A stretch of 60,693 bases of DNA from Cupriavidus sp. IDO (lineage in GTDB: Bacteria; Pseudomonadota; Gammaproteobacteria; Burkholderiales; Burkholderiaceae), in NCBI RefSeq assembly GCF_000812465.1, contig NZ_JWMA01000192.1:1-60693 (forward strand). Reading direction: 5' to 3'. This document shows, in pieces, positions 26,101-35,629 of the stretch; position 1 is the stretch's first letter, and every line of letters begins with the position of its first letter. The notes under the pieces were generated by a model. The model worked only from the letters and a program-made list of their open reading frames with translations. It did no database searches and was not told where the DNA came from. A program made the position numbers and the translations under genes.

Positions 26101-26682
26101 ATGAGCATCCTGCCTTCACCGACTTCTCCCCGTTTTCACTACCGCCTGGCTGCGGTCCACGACTGGGGCGATATCGCCGCCGTTACGCAGCAGGCCTACG
26201 GGCAATACGAGCTCGAGATCATGGAAGACTGTCGCGCCTCCTTCCAGCGCGGCATGCAGGCAGTGCTGGCTACCAGCCATCCCGACATGGAATGGTGGGT
26301 GGCCGAGACGGAACACGGCATCAGCGGCGCGGTGCTCTTCTGCCACCCGGGCGCCACGCTTCCGGCGCTGGACGGCAGCACCATTACGCTGACCCAGCCC
26401 GAAGCCCGCCTGCTCTCTGTCAGCCCGCAGGCACGCGGCCTGGGGCTCGGGCATACGCTGATGCAGATCTGTATCCAGCGCGCGCGCGACATCGGTTCGC
26501 CAACGCTGCTGGTGCGCACCATGCCGGAAATGGCATCCGCCAACCGGCTGTGCCAGCAGATGGGATTCGCCAAACGCACCGAGGCCGGCGCACGCACCGG
26601 CGCCATGGCGCGCCTGATCGACTACACGTACGCGATCACGCCCGAGAACGCCACGCCCTCGCCGATTCCGGCCAAGGCCTGA
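26101..26682 (+). CDS. GNAT-family N-acetyltransferase
   Basis: A GNAT protein of 193 residues from ATG 26101; an ATG at 26083 would add six residues. A TACAAT element at 26066-26071 suggests transcription starts near 26078, which favours the later ATG. ARLLSVSPQARGLGLGHTLMQ is the acetyl-CoA-binding motif A (RxxGxG/A form as QARGLG), followed by the helix CIQRARDIGS and the C-terminal ANRLCQQMGFAKRTE. The acceptor substrate is unknown. It converges on ispF with a 14-bp gap. Confidence 0.85.
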   Translation: MSILPSPTSPRFHYRLAAVHDWGDIAAVTQQAYGQYELEIMEDCRASFQRGMQAVLATSHPDMEWWVAETEHGISGAVLFCHPGATLPALDGSTITLTQPEARLLSVSPQARGLGLGHTLMQICIQRARDIGSPTLLVRTMPEMASANRLCQQMGFAKRTEAGARTGAMARLIDYTYAITPENATPSPIPAKA

Positions 26683-26696
26683 GGCGCCGCACAGGC

Positions 26697-27206
26697 TCAG
26701 TCCTGCGCGCCGCTTACGGTGCCGCGCCAGATCAGCACGGCCGCCTGGGCCACGATGCCCTCCTGGCGCCCTTCGAACCCGAGCTTCTCGTTTGTCTTGG
26801 CCTTGACGTTGCAACGCACGGCGGGCAAGCCCAGGTCTTCCGCAAGATTGGCAACCATGCCCGCGATATGCGGCGCCAGGCGCGGCGCCTGTGCGATCAC
26901 CGAAGCGTCGACGTTGCCGATCTCGTAGCCCGCCTCGCGCACGCGGCGGGCCGCCTCGCGCAGCAGCATGCGGCTGTCGGCGCCGGCGAAATCCGGGTCG
27001 GTATCCGGGAAGTGACGGCCGATGTCGCCCAGTCCGGCGGCGCCGAACAGCGCGTCGGTGACGGCGTGCAGCAGGGCATCGGCGTCCGAATGGCCCAGCA
27101 GGCCGCGGTCGTGCGGGATCTCGACGCCGCCCAGGATCAGCTTGCGGCCGGGAACCAGGGCGTGGACGTCGTAACCTTGCCCTACGCGGATATCAAACGG
27201 GATCAT
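26697..27206 (-). CDS. ispF: 2-C-methyl-D-erythritol 2,4-cyclodiphosphate synthase IspF
   Basis: A 169-residue enzyme of the MEP isoprenoid pathway that cyclises CDP-methylerythritol phosphate to the 2,4-cyclodiphosphate with release of CMP. The N-terminus RVGQGYDVHALVPGR carries the zinc-binding Asp and His, LLGHSDADALLHAV a second metal and substrate site, and DIGRHFPDTDP the flexible loop. The C-terminal KAKTNEKLGF is the CDP-binding signature. The start codon is 3 bp after the ispD stop, the usual coupled ispD-ispF pair. Confidence 0.96.
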   Translation of the reverse strand: MIPFDIRVGQGYDVHALVPGRKLILGGVEIPHDRGLLGHSDADALLHAVTDALFGAAGLGDIGRHFPDTDPDFAGADSRMLLREAARRVREAGYEIGNVDASVIAQAPRLAPHIAGMVANLAEDLGLPAVRCNVKAKTNEKLGFEGRQEGIVAQAAVLIWRGTVSGAQD

Positions 27207-27209
27207 CGA

Positions 27210-27944
27210 TTACGCTCCTTTTTGAGCCAGCAGGACTTCGGCCAACGCGAAGTCCTCCGGATACGTCACCTTGAAATTGCGCAGCGAGCCGTTGACCAGG
27301 CGCGGATGCAGGCCGAGCCGCTCGATGGCGCTGGCCTCGTCGGTCACGACCGCGCCCGCGGCCATGGCGTCCTGCAGCGCCTGGCGCAATACGCCCACGC
27401 GGAACATCTGGGGCGTCTGGGCCTGCCACAGGCCTTCGCGCGAAACCGTGGTGCCAATACGCGTGCGTGCATCGGCACGCTTGAGCGTGTCAGGCACGGG
27501 CACGGCGAGGATGCCGCCGATCGCCGCGTCGGGATCGTTGTCACCGTCGCTCTCCACGGCGCGCACGAGGGTGTGGATCATGGCCGGCGTCAGCCCGGGA
27601 CGCGCCGCATCGTGCACCAGCACCCAGTCGCGGTCGGTCGCGCCCAGCTGCGCGAGGTGATGCAGGCCCGCCAGCACCGAGGCGTGGCGGGTATCGCCGC
27701 CGACAAACGCCGTGTCGAAGCGCAGCCCCGCAAAGGCTGCCGCGCCAAAGCGCGATTCCAGCGGCATGTCGTCGGGTGCGAGCACCAGCGCGGTGGCGCT
27801 GATGGCATCGCAGGCGGAAAACGCGGCCAGCGCGTACCAGATCATCGGCCGTCCGGCGACGGTCTGGTACTGCTTGGGCACGGCGCCGCCGGCGCGGCTG
27901 CCGGTGCCGGCGCAGGGGATCAGGGCAAAACGGCGATCGGGCAC
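27210..27944 (-). CDS. ispD: 2-C-methyl-D-erythritol 4-phosphate cytidylyltransferase IspD
   Basis: This 244-residue enzyme joins CTP and methylerythritol 4-phosphate. ALIPCAGTGSRAGG then VPKQYQTVAGRPMIWY is the nucleotide-binding signature, VLVHDAARPG a later one, and YPEDFALAEVLL the expected C-terminus. The start is uncertain: I chose GTG 27944, just before PDRRFALIP, which gives the usual family length; a TTG at 27995 would add 17 residues. It forms an operon with ispF and is divergent from mfd. Confidence 0.93.
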   Translation of the reverse strand: MPDRRFALIPCAGTGSRAGGAVPKQYQTVAGRPMIWYALAAFSACDAISATALVLAPDDMPLESRFGAAAFAGLRFDTAFVGGDTRHASVLAGLHHLAQLGATDRDWVLVHDAARPGLTPAMIHTLVRAVESDGDNDPDAAIGGILAVPVPDTLKRADARTRIGTTVSREGLWQAQTPQMFRVGVLRQALQDAMAAGAVVTDEASAIERLGLHPRLVNGSLRNFKVTYPEDFALAEVLLAQKGA

Positions 27945-28008
27945 GGAATCGGTATGGAATATGTGGGCCACCGGCCGGGACGGCCAGCGGGGCAACCGGT
28001 GCGCATTC

Positions 28009-28015
28009 TATAATA
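28009..28015. promoter_or_regulatory. Bidirectional -10 element between ispD and mfd
   Basis: TATAATA reads TATAAT rightwards (28009-28014) and TATTAT leftwards (28015-28010), so overlapping promoters for mfd and ispDF are likely. No good -35 box is seen on either side. A CCCCGCC/GGCGGGG hairpin (28104-28125) lies in the mfd leader. Confidence 0.5.
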
Positions 28016-28154
28016 CGGCCCTTGTTCGTCGCCATGCCGCCGCGCTCCGGTGTGTGGCAGGCGACGCGTGCGGCCGCAGTTCCCGGGCCGCAAGATCAGA
28101 CCCCCGCCCGCAATGCCGGCGGGGTGTCGTCGTTGATAACGCTTGCCGCCCCCG

Positions 28155-31100
28155 ATGCCAGACGCCTCGCCTTCCTTCTCCTTCGCCAACCTGCCGCTGA
28201 TCAGGCCGGGTCTGCGCCATCACGTGGCCGGGCTGCGCGGCTCGGCCGACGCGCTGACGCTGGCGGCCTATGCCCGCCAGCACCGCAAGAGCGCGCCGAT
28301 GCTGGCCGTGGTGTGCGCCAATGCCGTCGACGCCCAGCGCCTGGCGGACGAGATCCCGTGGTTTGCGCCGGAGCTGCGCGTGCGGCTGCTGCCCGACTGG
28401 GAAACCCTGCCGTACGACAGCTTCTCGCCGCACCAGGACCTGGTCTCGGAGCGGCTCGCGACGCTGCACGACATCCAGGGCGGCCAGTGCGACGTGATGC
28501 TGGTGCCGGCCTCCACTGCGCTCTACCGGCTGGCCCCGCCCTCTTTCCTGGCGGCCTATACGTTCTTCTTCAAGCAGGGCGAGCGCCTGGACGAAGCCGC
28601 GCTCAAGGCGCAGTTCACGCTGGCCGGCTACGAGCATGTCAGCGCGGTGATGCGTCCGGGCGAGTACAGCGTGCGCGGCGGCCTGATCGACCTGTTCCCG
28701 ATGGGCTCGGCGCTGCCGTACCGGATCGACCTGTTCGGCGACGAGATCGAGACCATCCGCGCCTTCGACCCCGACAGCCAGCGCAGCCTCTATCCGGTCA
28801 AGGAAGTGCGCTTGCTGCCGGGTCGCGAGTTTCCGCTCGACGAAACCGCACGCACCGCCTTTCGCGGCCGCTGGCGCGAGGTGTTCGAAGGCGACCCGAG
28901 CAAGTCGCCGATCTACAAGGACATCGGCAACGGCGTGCCGTCTGCCGGCATCGAGTACTACCTGCCGCTGTTCTTCGAAAGCAGCGCCACGGTCTTCGAC
29001 TACCTGCCGGCCGACACGCAACTGGCCTTCGCCGGCGATGTCGACGAAGCGATCCGCCGCTTCTGGGCGGATACGATGCAGCGCTACAACTTCATGCGGC
29101 ACGACCGCGAGCGCCCGTTGCTGCCGCCAGCCGACCTGTTCCTGTCCGAGGAGCAGTTCTTCGTCGCCGCCAAGCCGCTGTCGCGCCTTGTCCTGCAGGC
29201 TGAAGACAGCGCCGGGCAGGAATCGTTCTCCGCCTTGCTGCCCGATGTCTCGGTCAACCGCCGCGCCGAAGATCCGCTGGTCAACCTGGAAGCCCTGCTG
29301 CTGCGCAAGACCACGCGCGTGCTGATGTGCGCCGACTCCGCCGGCCGCCGCGAGACGCTGCTGCAGCTCTTTGCCGAAAGCGGCCTGCGCCCGCAGCCAG
29401 TGGATGACTTTGCCGCCTTCCTGGCCGGCGACTCGCATTTCTCGATCGCCGTCGCACCGCTGCACAGCGGCTTCATGCTGCCGCAGGCGCAACTGGTCTT
29501 TGTCACCGAGGCCGAGCTGTACGCCGGCACCGCGCGCCGCGCCGGGCGCCGCAAGCAGGAACAGGCCACGGCCGTCGATTCGATGGTGCGCGACCTGGCC
29601 GAACTGAAGATCGGCGATCCCGTAGTGCACAGCGAGCACGGCATCGGCCGCTACCAGGGCCTGGTGACCATGGACCTGGGCCAGGGCGACGAAGAGTTCC
29701 TGCACCTGGACTACGACAAGGGCAGCAAGCTGTACGTGCCGGTGCACCAGTTGCACGTGATCTCGCGCTATTCGGGCGCCGATCCCGAGACCGCACCGCT
29801 GCACCACCTCGGCTCCGGCCAGTGGGACAAAGCCAAGCGCAAGGCTGCGCAGCAGATCCGCGATACTGCCGCCGAGCTGCTTAACCTGTACGCGCGCCGC
29901 GCCGCGCGCGAAGGCTTTGCCTTCCCGCTCTCGCCCAAGGACTACGAGACCTTCGCCGAGAGCTTCGGCTTCGAGGAAACACCCGATCAGGCCGCCGCCA
30001 TCGCCGCCGTGATCGCCGACATGACCTCCGGCAAGCCAATGGACCGCCTGGTCTGCGGCGATGTGGGCTTCGGCAAGACCGAGGTGGCGCTGCGCGCCGC
30101 CTTCGTCGCGGTGCTGGGCGGCAAGCAGGTCGCCATGCTGGCGCCGACCACGCTGCTGGCCGAGCAGCACTTCCAGACGCTGTCCGATCGCTTCGCCGAA
30201 TGGCCGGTGCGCATCGTCGAACTGTCGCGCTTCAAGACAAAAAAGGAAATCGACGCCGCCATCAAGCAGATCAACGAGGGCACCGTCGATATCGTGATCG
30301 GCACCCACAAGCTGCTGTCTGACGACGTCAGGTTCCAGCGCCTGGGCCTGGTGATCATCGACGAAGAGCACCGCTTTGGCGTGCGCCAGAAGGAAGCGCT
30401 GAAGACGCTGCGCGCGGAGGTGGACGTGCTGACGCTCACTGCCACGCCGATCCCGCGTACGCTGGGCATGGCACTGGAAGGCCTGCGCGACTTCTCCGTG
30501 ATCGCCACGGCGCCGCAGAAGCGGCTGGCGATCAAGACCTTCGTGCGGCGCGAGGAAGACGGCGTGATCCGCGAGGCCATCCTGCGTGAACTCAAGCGCG
30601 GGGGCCAGGTGTACTTCCTGCACAACGAAGTCGAGACCATCGAGAACAAGCGCGCCCGGCTGGCCGAACTCGTGCCCGAAGCGCGCATCGCGGTGGCCCA
30701 CGGGCAGATGCATGAGCGCGAGCTGGAGCGCGTGATGCGCGACTTCGTCGCACGGCGCGACAACATCCTGCTGTGCACGACCATCATCGAGACCGGCATC
30801 GACGTGCCGACTGCCAACACCATCCTGATCCACCGCTCCGACAAGTTCGGCCTGGCGCAGCTGCACCAGCTGCGCGGGCGGGTCGGGCGCTCGCACCACC
30901 AGGCCTATGCCTACCTGCTGGTTCACGACGTGGAGGGCCTGACCAAGCTGGCACAGCGCCGGCTGGAAGCGATCCAGCAGATGGAGGAACTGGGTTCCGG
31001 CTTCTACCTGGCCATGCATGACCTGGAAATCCGCGGCGCGGGTGAAGTGCTCGGCGACAAGCAGTCGGGCGAGATCCACGAGATCGGCTTCCAGCTCTAT

Positions 31101-31604
31101 ACCGACATGCTCAACGCCGCCGTCAAGGCGCTCAAGGCCGGCAAGGAGCCCGACCTGATGGCGCCGCTGGCGGCCACCACCGAGATCAACCTCGGCACCC
31201 CCGCATTGCTGCCCAATGACTACTGCGCCGACGTGCACGAGCGCCTGTCGCTCTACAAGCGGCTGGCCAACTGCGAAACGGCGGAGCGCGTGGACGATAT
31301 CCAGGAAGAGCTGATCGACCGCTTCGGACGCATGCCGCCACAGGCACAGGCGCTGGTGGAAACGCACCGGCTGCGCATCGCCGCCGCGCCACTGGGCGTG
31401 CGCAAGATCGATGCTGGCGAAGCTGCCATCAGCGTGCAGTTCGTGCCCAATCCGCCGGTGGATGCGATGCGCATCATCGACCTGGTGCAGAAGAACCGCC
31501 ATATCAAGCTGGCCGGACAGGACAAGCTGCGCATCGAGGCCAAGATGCCCGACGTGGCGGTGCGGGCGCAGACGATCAAGCACACCTTGCGGCAGCTTGC
31601 GTGA
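28155..31604 (+). CDS. mfd: Transcription-repair coupling factor Mfd
   Basis: An 1149-residue translocase that removes stalled RNA polymerase and recruits UvrA. The order of domains is standard: a UvrB-like N-terminal module (LPDWETLPYDSFSPHQDLVSER), the polymerase-binding CarD-like domain (DPVVHSEHGIGRYQGLVTM), and the superfamily 2 motor with Walker A in CGDVGFGKTEVALR, the DEEH box in VIIDEEHRFGVRQKE and motif III in TLTATPIPRTLGM. The C-terminal TRCF domain begins near LGTPALLPNDYC. ATG 28155 is preferred to an upstream TTG at 28143. It is a single gene, divergent from ispDF. Confidence 0.96.
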   Translation: MPDASPSFSFANLPLIRPGLRHHVAGLRGSADALTLAAYARQHRKSAPMLAVVCANAVDAQRLADEIPWFAPELRVRLLPDWETLPYDSFSPHQDLVSERLATLHDIQGGQCDVMLVPASTALYRLAPPSFLAAYTFFFKQGERLDEAALKAQFTLAGYEHVSAVMRPGEYSVRGGLIDLFPMGSALPYRIDLFGDEIETIRAFDPDSQRSLYPVKEVRLLPGREFPLDETARTAFRGRWREVFEGDPSKSPIYKDIGNGVPSAGIEYYLPLFFESSATVFDYLPADTQLAFAGDVDEAIRRFWADTMQRYNFMRHDRERPLLPPADLFLSEEQFFVAAKPLSRLVLQAEDSAGQESFSALLPDVSVNRRAEDPLVNLEALLLRKTTRVLMCADSAGRRETLLQLFAESGLRPQPVDDFAAFLAGDSHFSIAVAPLHSGFMLPQAQLVFVTEAELYAGTARRAGRRKQEQATAVDSMVRDLAELKIGDPVVHSEHGIGRYQGLVTMDLGQGDEEFLHLDYDKGSKLYVPVHQLHVISRYSGADPETAPLHHLGSGQWDKAKRKAAQQIRDTAAELLNLYARRAAREGFAFPLSPKDYETFAESFGFEETPDQAAAIAAVIADMTSGKPMDRLVCGDVGFGKTEVALRAAFVAVLGGKQVAMLAPTTLLAEQHFQTLSDRFAEWPVRIVELSRFKTKKEIDAAIKQINEGTVDIVIGTHKLLSDDVRFQRLGLVIIDEEHRFGVRQKEALKTLRAEVDVLTLTATPIPRTLGMALEGLRDFSVIATAPQKRLAIKTFVRREEDGVIREAILRELKRGGQVYFLHNEVETIENKRARLAELVPEARIAVAHGQMHERELERVMRDFVARRDNILLCTTIIETGIDVPTANTILIHRSDKFGLAQLHQLRGRVGRSHHQAYAYLLVHDVEGLTKLAQRRLEAIQQMEELGSGFYLAMHDLEIRGAGEVLGDKQSGEIHEIGFQLYTDMLNAAVKALKAGKEPDLMAPLAATTEINLGTPALLPNDYCADVHERLSLYKRLANCETAERVDDIQEELIDRFGRMPPQAQALVETHRLRIAAAPLGVRKIDAGEAAISVQFVPNPPVDAMRIIDLVQKNRHIKLAGQDKLRIEAKMPDVAVRAQTIKHTLRQLA

Positions 31605-31685
31605 ACCTGGGGAAATGCCGTGCGTAGACCTCGCTCCGTGCACGGTGTAGCATCAGGTCCTTAACAAGTTAGCCAAAGCGCCCCC

Positions 31686-32900
31686 ATGCCCGCCGATACT
31701 CAACACCAGTCCGCCACTGACAATGCCGCCCCGCGCGGCAGCGCGCTCGAATGGACCCAGCGCCTGGTGTCGTACGACACCACCAGCCGCCACTCCAACC
31801 TGGGCCTGATCGAAGCCGTGCGCGATCATTTCCTGGCCAAGGGGTTGCGGCCGCATCTGAGCTACAACCTGCAGGGCGACAAGGCGAACCTGTTCGTGAC
31901 GGTGCCCGCGGCTGATGGCAGCACCAATGGCGGCATCGTGCTGTCGGGGCATACCGACGTGGTGCCGGTGGACGGCCAGAACTGGACCACCGATCCGTTC
32001 AAGCCCGTGATCCGCGACGGCAAGCTCTATGGCCGCGGCACCTGCGACATGAAGGGCTTCATCGGCACCAGCCTGGCGCTGCTGCCGACCATCCTGCAAG
32101 CGAAGCTGCGCGAGCCGGTGCACTATGCACTGTCCTTCGACGAGGAAATCGGCTGCATGGGCGCGCCCTACCTGCTCGCTGAATTGCGCGACCGCGGCGT
32201 GCAGCCCGGCGGCTGCATCGTCGGCGAACCGACCAGCATGCGCGTGATCGTGGCGCACAAGGGCATCAATGCCTACCGCTGCTGCGTCAGGGGCCAGGCC
32301 GCGCACTCGTCGCTGACGCCGCGCGGCGTCAATGCCATCGAGTACGCCGCCCGCCTGATCTGCTTCATCCGCGACATCGCCGACGAGTTCAAGGCCAACG
32401 GCCCGTACGACCAGGCCTTCGACGTGCCCTACACCACCGCGCAGACCGGCACCATCCAGGGCGGCATTGCGCTGAACACCATCCCCGCGCTGTGCGAGTT
32501 CGTGTTCGAGTTCCGCAACCTGCCGGGCGTCGATCCCGAAGCCATCTACGCGCGCATCCAGGCCTATGCCAACGACGTGCTGCTGCCCAAGATGCGCGCC
32601 GAACATGCCGACGCGGATCTCGCCATCAGCAAGATCGCCGCGGCGCCGTCGCTCGACGTAGCCGAGCAGGAAGCCATCACGCAGCTGGTGCGCGCCCTGA
32701 CCGCCGACCGCGAGACCAACAAGGTCGCCTACGGCACCGAAGCCGGCCTGTTCCAGCGCGCGGGCATTCCCGCCGTGGTCTGCGGCCCCGGCGACATCCA
32801 GCAGGCGCACAAGCCTGATGAGTTTGTTGCGCTGGATCAGCTGGCTGCGTGCGAGGCGTTCCTGCACAAGGTGGTCGACAGCCTGCGCGTAGCAGCCTGA
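31686..32900 (+). CDS. argE: Acetylornithine deacetylase ArgE (M20 family)
   Basis: A 404-residue zinc hydrolase that frees ornithine from N-acetylornithine in arginine synthesis. SGHTDVVPVDGQNW holds the first zinc His and catalytic Asp, YGRGTCDMKGF the bridging Asp, and DEEIGCMGAPYL the Glu pair. The dimerisation domain starts near YRCCVRGQAAHSS, and AHKPDEFVALDQL gives the last His. This is the ArgE rather than the DapE branch, judged by the YGTEAGLFQ segment. It is alone, 81 bp after mfd. Confidence 0.9.
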   Translation: MPADTQHQSATDNAAPRGSALEWTQRLVSYDTTSRHSNLGLIEAVRDHFLAKGLRPHLSYNLQGDKANLFVTVPAADGSTNGGIVLSGHTDVVPVDGQNWTTDPFKPVIRDGKLYGRGTCDMKGFIGTSLALLPTILQAKLREPVHYALSFDEEIGCMGAPYLLAELRDRGVQPGGCIVGEPTSMRVIVAHKGINAYRCCVRGQAAHSSLTPRGVNAIEYAARLICFIRDIADEFKANGPYDQAFDVPYTTAQTGTIQGGIALNTIPALCEFVFEFRNLPGVDPEAIYARIQAYANDVLLPKMRAEHADADLAISKIAAAPSLDVAEQEAITQLVRALTADRETNKVAYGTEAGLFQRAGIPAVVCGPGDIQQAHKPDEFVALDQLAACEAFLHKVVDSLRVAA

Positions 32901-32943
32901 CGGGTAGGGGTGGCTTTGTTGTCCGCACTTCGTCGATACGCCC

Positions 32944-33072
32944 GCCCTCACCCCAACCCTCACCCGCAAGCGGGAGAGGGAGCACCCCGTCAGAGCCTGA
33001 CAGCACCGTAGCAATCCCATCCCGCTTGTGTGCTCCCCTCTCCCGCATGTGGGGAGGGGCGGGGGTGAGGGC
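32944..33072. repeat. Inverted pair of REP-like elements
   Basis: The left unit (32944-32984) runs GCCCTCACCCC... through CCCGCaagCGGGAGAGGGAGCA. The right unit (33031-33072) is close to its reverse complement, starting TGCTCCCCTCTCCCGC and ending GGGGGTGAGGGC. Each can fold alone, and the pair can fold together, which is the layout of a BIME-like intergenic repeat. It occupies the gap between argE and the next gene. Confidence 0.7.
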
Positions 33073-33160
33073 AGGCGCGTGCAGCACTGCATGCGCCGCA
33101 CTTGCCAAGAAGCCAACCACCTTGCCAGCATCAAACCAACAATAACGAAGGAGATCCTGC

Positions 33161-34540
33161 ATGGCTGTTTGTCACACCGCATCCCGCCCCACGGCCCGAT
33201 TTGCCATTGCCAGCCTGGCACTCGCCGCCGGCCTGATGTGCAACACTGTGCAGGCACAGGCCACGGCGGCACCGGCCGACGCCGACGCGCTGCACGCGCA
33301 GATCGAGACCCGCGCCAAGGCCGTCGAAGCGCAACTGATCGCGTGGCGGCGCGACATCCACCAGCACCCCGAACTCGGCAACTACGAAACACGCACCGCG
33401 AAGCTGGTCGCCGACCACCTGCGCAAGCTCGGCATGGAGGTGAAGACAGGCGTGGCCAAGACCGGCGTGGTCGGCGTGCTCAAGGGCGGCAAACCCGGCC
33501 CGGTGGTGGCGCTGCGTGCCGACATGGACGCGCTGCCGGTCAAGGAGCGCGTGGACGTACCGTTCGCCTCGAAGGCCAAGGGCCAGTACCTGGGCAAGGA
33601 GGTGGACGTGATGCACGCATGCGGCCATGACACGCACGTGGCGATCCTGATGGCGACCGCCGACGTGCTGGCCGGCATGAAAGACCAGCTGCCCGGCACG
33701 GTGAAATTCATCTTCCAGCCGGCCGAGGAAAGCCCGGCGGATTTCGAACCCAACGGCTCCAATATGTGGGGTGCCAAGCAGATGGTTGCCGAAGGCGTGC
33801 TGGATAACCCGAAGGTCGACGCGATCTTCGGCCTGCACGTGAGCAGTGGCATCGAATCGGGCAAGCTGGGCTGGCGCAGCGGGCCGTCGATGGCCGCTGC
33901 CGACCAGTTCTGGATCGACGTGAAGGGCCGCCAGACACACGGCGCGCGGCCGTGGGGCGGCATCGACCCGATCGTGGTGGCATCGCAGATCGTGATGGGC
34001 CTGCAGACCATCCAGAGCCGCCAGGTCAATGCCATGCTGGAGCCGTCGGTCATCACCGTGGGCACCATCCACGGCGGCAACCGCATGAACATCGTCCCGG
34101 AAAAGGTCGAGATGATGGGCACGGTGCGCACCTATGACGAAGGCATGAAGAAGGACATCCATGCCCGGATGAAGCGCACCACCGAAGCCATTGCCACCAG
34201 CGCGGGAGCCGAGGCCACCTTCAAGGTGGTGGAACTCTACAACGCCACCGTCAACCAGCCGGCGCTGACCGAAAAAATGGCACCCACGCTCAGGCGCGTG
34301 GCCGGCGACGGCAACTGGCTGATCACGCCGAAGGCCACGGCTTCGGAGGACTTCTCGTTCTACCAGGAGAAGGTGCCGGGCCTGTTCTTCAACCTTGGCG
34401 TGACGCCCAAGGGCCAGGATGTGACCAAGGCGCCCTCCAACCACTCGCCCGAGTTCTATGTGGACGAACCGGCGCTGGTCAACGGCGTGCGGGCCTTGTC
34501 GAACCTGACGGTAGACTACATGACGATGGCGCAGCGCTAA
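33161..34540 (+). CDS. Secreted M20 amidohydrolase (N-acyl amino acid / hippurate hydrolase type)
   Basis: A 459-residue enzyme with AAGGAGA before the ATG. Residues 1-32 are a signal peptide ending VQAQA, so it acts in the periplasm or outside. The hydrolase core starts LIAWRRDIHQHPELGNYETRT and has ALRADMDALPV, then MHACGHDTHVAIL with the metal-binding Cys and His of the HipO/IAA-amino acid hydrolase branch. QPAEESP carries the Glu pair and SEDFSFYQEKVPGLFF the last His-region. The family removes acyl groups from amino acids. A periplasmic location is less common and may suit scavenging of peptides or conjugates. Confidence 0.9.
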   Translation: MAVCHTASRPTARFAIASLALAAGLMCNTVQAQATAAPADADALHAQIETRAKAVEAQLIAWRRDIHQHPELGNYETRTAKLVADHLRKLGMEVKTGVAKTGVVGVLKGGKPGPVVALRADMDALPVKERVDVPFASKAKGQYLGKEVDVMHACGHDTHVAILMATADVLAGMKDQLPGTVKFIFQPAEESPADFEPNGSNMWGAKQMVAEGVLDNPKVDAIFGLHVSSGIESGKLGWRSGPSMAAADQFWIDVKGRQTHGARPWGGIDPIVVASQIVMGLQTIQSRQVNAMLEPSVITVGTIHGGNRMNIVPEKVEMMGTVRTYDEGMKKDIHARMKRTTEAIATSAGAEATFKVVELYNATVNQPALTEKMAPTLRRVAGDGNWLITPKATASEDFSFYQEKVPGLFFNLGVTPKGQDVTKAPSNHSPEFYVDEPALVNGVRALSNLTVDYMTMAQR

Positions 34541-34653
34541 GCGCCTCGCTGCGCGCGGGCCGGCGCGGCTACAATAGCGGTTTTTCCGCCTTGCAGCCGT
34601 GCCTTGCCGTCTGTCGGCAACTGCCCGCGCGCCGCGCCCGATTCCGTTCCGTC

Positions 34654-35508
34654 ATGCCCCTGATCCTCCAGAGCACCGCCCCGCTGTCCGCCGCCGACCT
34701 CGCAACTGTCCGAACCCTTGCCAGGGCATCGGAACTGACCTTGCGCAGCAATACCGTGGCCGCCGCCGAGGAATGTGCAGCGCTGACGCCGGCCCTGCGC
34801 GACGCGCTGGACGATTTCTGCGGCCCGCGCGCGATCGACTGGGCCGTGGTGCCCGCCGGGCGCAGGCTGTCGGACTTCCGCCTGGTCGCGATGGACATGG
34901 ATTCCACGCTGATCACCATCGAGTGCATCGACGAGATTGCGGACTTCTGCGGGCTCAAGGCCGAAGTCTCGGCCATCACCGAAGCCGCCATGCGCGGCGA
35001 GATCACCGATTTCAACGAAAGCCTGCGCCGCCGCGTCGCCCTGCTCAAGGGCCTGGACGCGAGCGTGCTGGACCGCGTCTACGACGAGCGCCTGCGCCTG
35101 TCGCCAGGCGCCGAGCGCATGCTGCAGGCCGTGCAGGCGCTCGGCCTGCGCACGCTGCTGGTATCCGGCGGCTTCGTCCACTTCACCGAAAAGCTCAAGG
35201 CACGCCTGAAGCTCGACGTGACGCGCGCCAACACGCTGGAGATCGTCGACGGCAAGCTGACCGGCAACGTCGTGGGTGAAATCGTCAACGCCGACGTGAA
35301 GGCGCGCACCGTGCAGGAAGTGTGCGCGCAGATCGGTGCCGCGCCGGCACAGGCGATCGTGATGGGCGATGGTTCCAATGACCTGAAGATGATGGCCGTC
35401 GCCGGGCTGTCGGTGGCGTTCCGCGCCAAGCCTGTGGTCCGTGCGCAGGCGAGCGTGGCGTTCAATCACGTCGGGCTCGACGGATTGCTGCAGCTGTTCC
35501 CCCACTGA
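34654..35508 (+). CDS. serB: Phosphoserine phosphatase SerB
   Basis: A 284-residue HAD phosphatase that finishes serine synthesis. MDMDSTLITIECIDEIAD carries the nucleophile Asp and the acid/base Asp, LLVSGGFVHFTEKL the Ser of motif II, and VMGDGSNDLKMM the metal-binding Asp pair of motif IV. The N-terminal 75 residues are the partly degenerate regulatory region seen in other beta-proteobacterial SerB proteins. Start ATG 34654 is chosen because a TACAAT promoter element lies at 34570-34575 and the product then has the family's length. Confidence 0.94.
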   Translation: MPLILQSTAPLSAADLATVRTLARASELTLRSNTVAAAEECAALTPALRDALDDFCGPRAIDWAVVPAGRRLSDFRLVAMDMDSTLITIECIDEIADFCGLKAEVSAITEAAMRGEITDFNESLRRRVALLKGLDASVLDRVYDERLRLSPGAERMLQAVQALGLRTLLVSGGFVHFTEKLKARLKLDVTRANTLEIVDGKLTGNVVGEIVNADVKARTVQEVCAQIGAAPAQAIVMGDGSNDLKMMAVAGLSVAFRAKPVVRAQASVAFNHVGLDGLLQLFPH

Positions 35509-35587
35509 CCGCGGGCGCGGCACCACGCACCGTGCACGCGAGCGTAACGGCGAACGTCTGAGTCTGGTTGTCGCTGGAGAAATAAGA

Positions 35588-35611
35588 ACGGACGCCGCGG
35601 CGTCCGTTTTC
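35588..35611. terminator. Terminator between convergent serB and the cystathionine lyase gene
   Basis: AACGGACGCC-GCGGCGTCCGTTTT forms a GC-rich stem followed by T residues, 79 nt after the serB stop. It can also act on the convergent gene, more weakly. Confidence 0.75.
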
Positions 35612-35629
35612 CCTTGCGCCTTCCGGCCG

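Noticed and set aside
28008..31643. A 1211-codon open frame opposite mfd
   Set aside because: It mirrors mfd exactly, is rich in His, Gln, Arg and Val as GC-rich antisense frames are, and has no recognisable motif. High third-position GC explains the lack of stops.
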